This document shows positions 5,915 through 7,128 of a stretch of 7,128 nt of DNA, piece after piece. A model generated the notes under the pieces. It saw only the letters and a program-made list of their open reading frames with translations. It ran no database searches and was not told where the DNA came from. The first letter of the stretch is position 1, and each line of letters starts with the position of its first letter. The translations under genes were made by a program, and so were the position numbers. The stretch is from Chloroflexota bacterium (GTDB taxonomy: Bacteria > Chloroflexota > UBA6077 > JADZDV01): positions 1 to 7,128 of the forward strand of contig JADZDV010000333.1 in the NCBI GenBank assembly GCA_020850915.1, written 5' to 3'.

Positions 5915-6070
5915 TGGAATCCGCCAGATCGCCCCCTGCCGGTCCGTGGGAGTCCTGCATCGTCTCGTGGACGCACCCGCGGCCGTTGTTGACCGCGCCC
6001 GGCCTCGCGGAGCAACGTCTGGTGGAGAGCGGCGGACCGGGCGGAGATCGAGTACAGTTCGACTGGCGGT

Positions 6071-6076
6071 AGGGAG
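6071..6076 (+). promoter_or_regulatory. Ribosome-binding site of the FAD oxidase
   Basis: AGGGAG with a nine-base spacer to the TTG at 6086-6088. It decides for this unusual start, since no ATG or GTG lies in frame between it and the dinucleotide-binding motif apart from GTG 6119, which is inside the first strand. A weak -10 candidate TACAGT (6053-6058) lies just upstream without a clear -35. Confidence 0.55.
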
Positions 6077-6085
6077 TACGGTGCT

Positions 6086-7128
6086 TTGAACGGGAAAGGC
6101 GCGGCGCGACAACCCGACGTGGCGGTGGTCGGGGCGGGCATAGTGGGCCTCTCGACGGCCCTGTTTCTTGCTGAGGGCGGCGCCAGGGTGGTCGTGATCG
6201 AGCGCGAGTCGATCGGCTGCGCGGCCTCCGGCGCTTCAGCGGGCATGGTCTCCCCGTTTGTCGAGGTGGAAGGTCCGCCGGCGCTCGAGGCGCTGGCGGA
6301 GGCCGGCCAGCGGATCCACGAGACGCTCTCGGCGCGGCTGCGGGACGAGGTTGGGACCGACGTGCACTTCCGGCCTCTGCAGGTGCTCCGGCCTGCCTTC
6401 GACGAGGGCGACGCGGAGCGTCTCCGAAAACGCGCTGGTGAGCGAAGGGGCTGGTCCATTCGCTGGCTCGACGGCGCGGAGGCGCGGGCGCTGGAGCCGC
6501 TGCTGTCGCCGCGTGCGCTGGGAGCCCTCTGCGCGCCGGACGAGGCCCAGGTTGACAGCTATCGCCTTACCGTGGCGCTGGCCCAGGCGGTGGAGCGGCG
6601 CGGCGTGGAGATCCGCTACGGCGAAGCTCGCGGGCTGATGTGCGAGGGGGATCGCGTCGTCGGCGTCTCACTGCGGCGGGAAGTGGTGCGTGCTGGGAGC
6701 GTGCTCCTGGCCGCGGGACCCTGGACCGGCCTGATGGCCGAGTGGACCGGCTGGCCCATCCCGGTCATCCCGCTCCGAGGGGAGATCTTGCACCTGCGGC
6801 AGCCGGGACTACAGCTCCAGTGCTGCATCATCCGCGGCGGGAATTACGTGCTGCTGAAGCCGGATGGACTGGTGAAGGCCGGCACGACGGAAGAGCGGGT
6901 TGGCTTTCGAGCCCAGCCGACGGTGGCCGGGCGTCGACGGATGGGCGCGGCGGCCGCTCGCCTGGTGCCCGCGTTGCGGGAGGCGGCGGTCGTCGGCCAC
7001 ACCGCCTGTCTTCGGCCCCTTAGCGCCGATCTGCTGCCGATCCTCGGCCCCGTGCCGGGTTGGGAGGGGCTCTTTCTGGCGACCGGCCACGGGCGCCGAG
7101 GCATCCTGCTCGGGCCGATCAGCGGCCA
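6086..7128 (+). CDS. FAD-dependent amino-acid/amine oxidase, ThiO (glycine oxidase)/DAO family, 3' end outside the window
   Basis: The visible 347 residues belong to the DAO superfamily, which oxidises a C-N bond of an amino acid or amine using FAD and passes electrons to oxygen. The closest look is to ThiO, which makes iminoglycine for the thiazole ring of thiamine. The FAD site is seen as DVAVVGAGIVGLSTALFLAE (11-30, G16-x-G18-x-x-G21), E39 for the ribose and ASGASAGMVSP (47-57). Further family marks are LAAGPWTG (208-215), PLRGEILHL (229-237), the YVLLKPDGLVKAGTTEE strand pair (254-270), LRPLSADLLPILGP (309-322, with R310 placed to hold the substrate carboxylate) and LFLATGHGRRGILLGP (329-344). 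In the latter ThiO more often has HYRNG. Family members are around 370 residues, so only some 20-35 are missing at the right edge. Start is TTG 6086. No thiS or thiG is visible, so glycine remains one of several possible substrates (sarcosine, D-amino acids). Confidence 0.92.
   Translation, partial: MNGKGAARQPDVAVVGAGIVGLSTALFLAEGGARVVVIERESIGCAASGASAGMVSPFVEVEGPPALEALAEAGQRIHETLSARLRDEVGTDVHFRPLQVLRPAFDEGDAERLRKRAGERRGWSIRWLDGAEARALEPLLSPRALGALCAPDEAQVDSYRLTVALAQAVERRGVEIRYGEARGLMCEGDRVVGVSLRREVVRAGSVLLAAGPWTGLMAEWTGWPIPVIPLRGEILHLRQPGLQLQCCIIRGGNYVLLKPDGLVKAGTTEERVGFRAQPTVAGRRRMGAAAARLVPALREAAVVGHTACLRPLSADLLPILGPVPGWEGLFLATGHGRRGILLGPISG

Noticed and set aside
5796..5960. N-terminal extension of the unknown acidic protein to ATG 5960
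   Set aside because: Reads through a perfect 22-bp palindrome, gives an Arg-rich repeat-like peptide, and lacks a ribosome-binding site, whereas TTG 5795 has one.
5989..6018. TTGACC with a downstream CAACGT as an oxidase promoter
   Set aside because: The -35 is good but the -10 matches only two positions, and it leaves a long leader; not strong enough to list.

Overview
The window is GC-rich bacterial DNA. Nearly every real gene uses G or C in the third codon position, and GTG and TTG starts appear beside ATG. No marker gene fixes the species. Overall composition, gene style and a GTAGGGGCGG-type intergenic palindrome would fit a Chloroflexota (Thermomicrobia/Sphaerobacter-like) genome, but a high-GC actinobacterium cannot be excluded. 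There is no rRNA, tRNA, CRISPR array, transposase, integrase or phage gene that I can see.

Layout. Positions 116-1207 (minus) and 1197-2285 (plus) are two GT-B fold, family-4-type glycosyltransferases arranged head to head, with their 5' ends overlapping by 11 bases. Downstream of the second, on the same strand, is a class I SAM-dependent methyltransferase (open frame 2382-3311, true start uncertain). These three genes look like a small glycan, glycolipid or metabolite-decoration cluster; the acceptor is not visible from sequence. Positions 3312-3927 hold about 616 bases without a convincing gene but with several strong inverted repeats. One is a 14-bp near-perfect stem immediately after the convergent transporter gene.

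Positions 3928-4992 (minus) encode an unusual two-part protein: a tandem CBS (Bateman) module fused to a six-helix GPR1/FUN34/YaaH (SatP-type) acetate/succinate transporter. This is the most interesting protein in the window, because it suggests monocarboxylate transport gated by adenine nucleotides. Upstream on the same strand, 5253-5795 encodes an acidic protein I do not recognise, probably starting at a TTG with a good ribosome-binding site. Its divergent partner, starting at TTG 6086 and running off the right edge, is an FAD-dependent amine/amino-acid oxidase of the ThiO (glycine oxidase)/DAO family. The 290-base gap between these two genes contains a perfect 22-bp palindrome that looks like a dispersed intergenic repeat.

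I found no evidence for a multi-gene defence, mobile or otherwise undescribed system. The points worth checking are the CBS-transporter fusion, the overlapping divergent glycosyltransferase starts, the structured gene-free region, and the intergenic palindrome.
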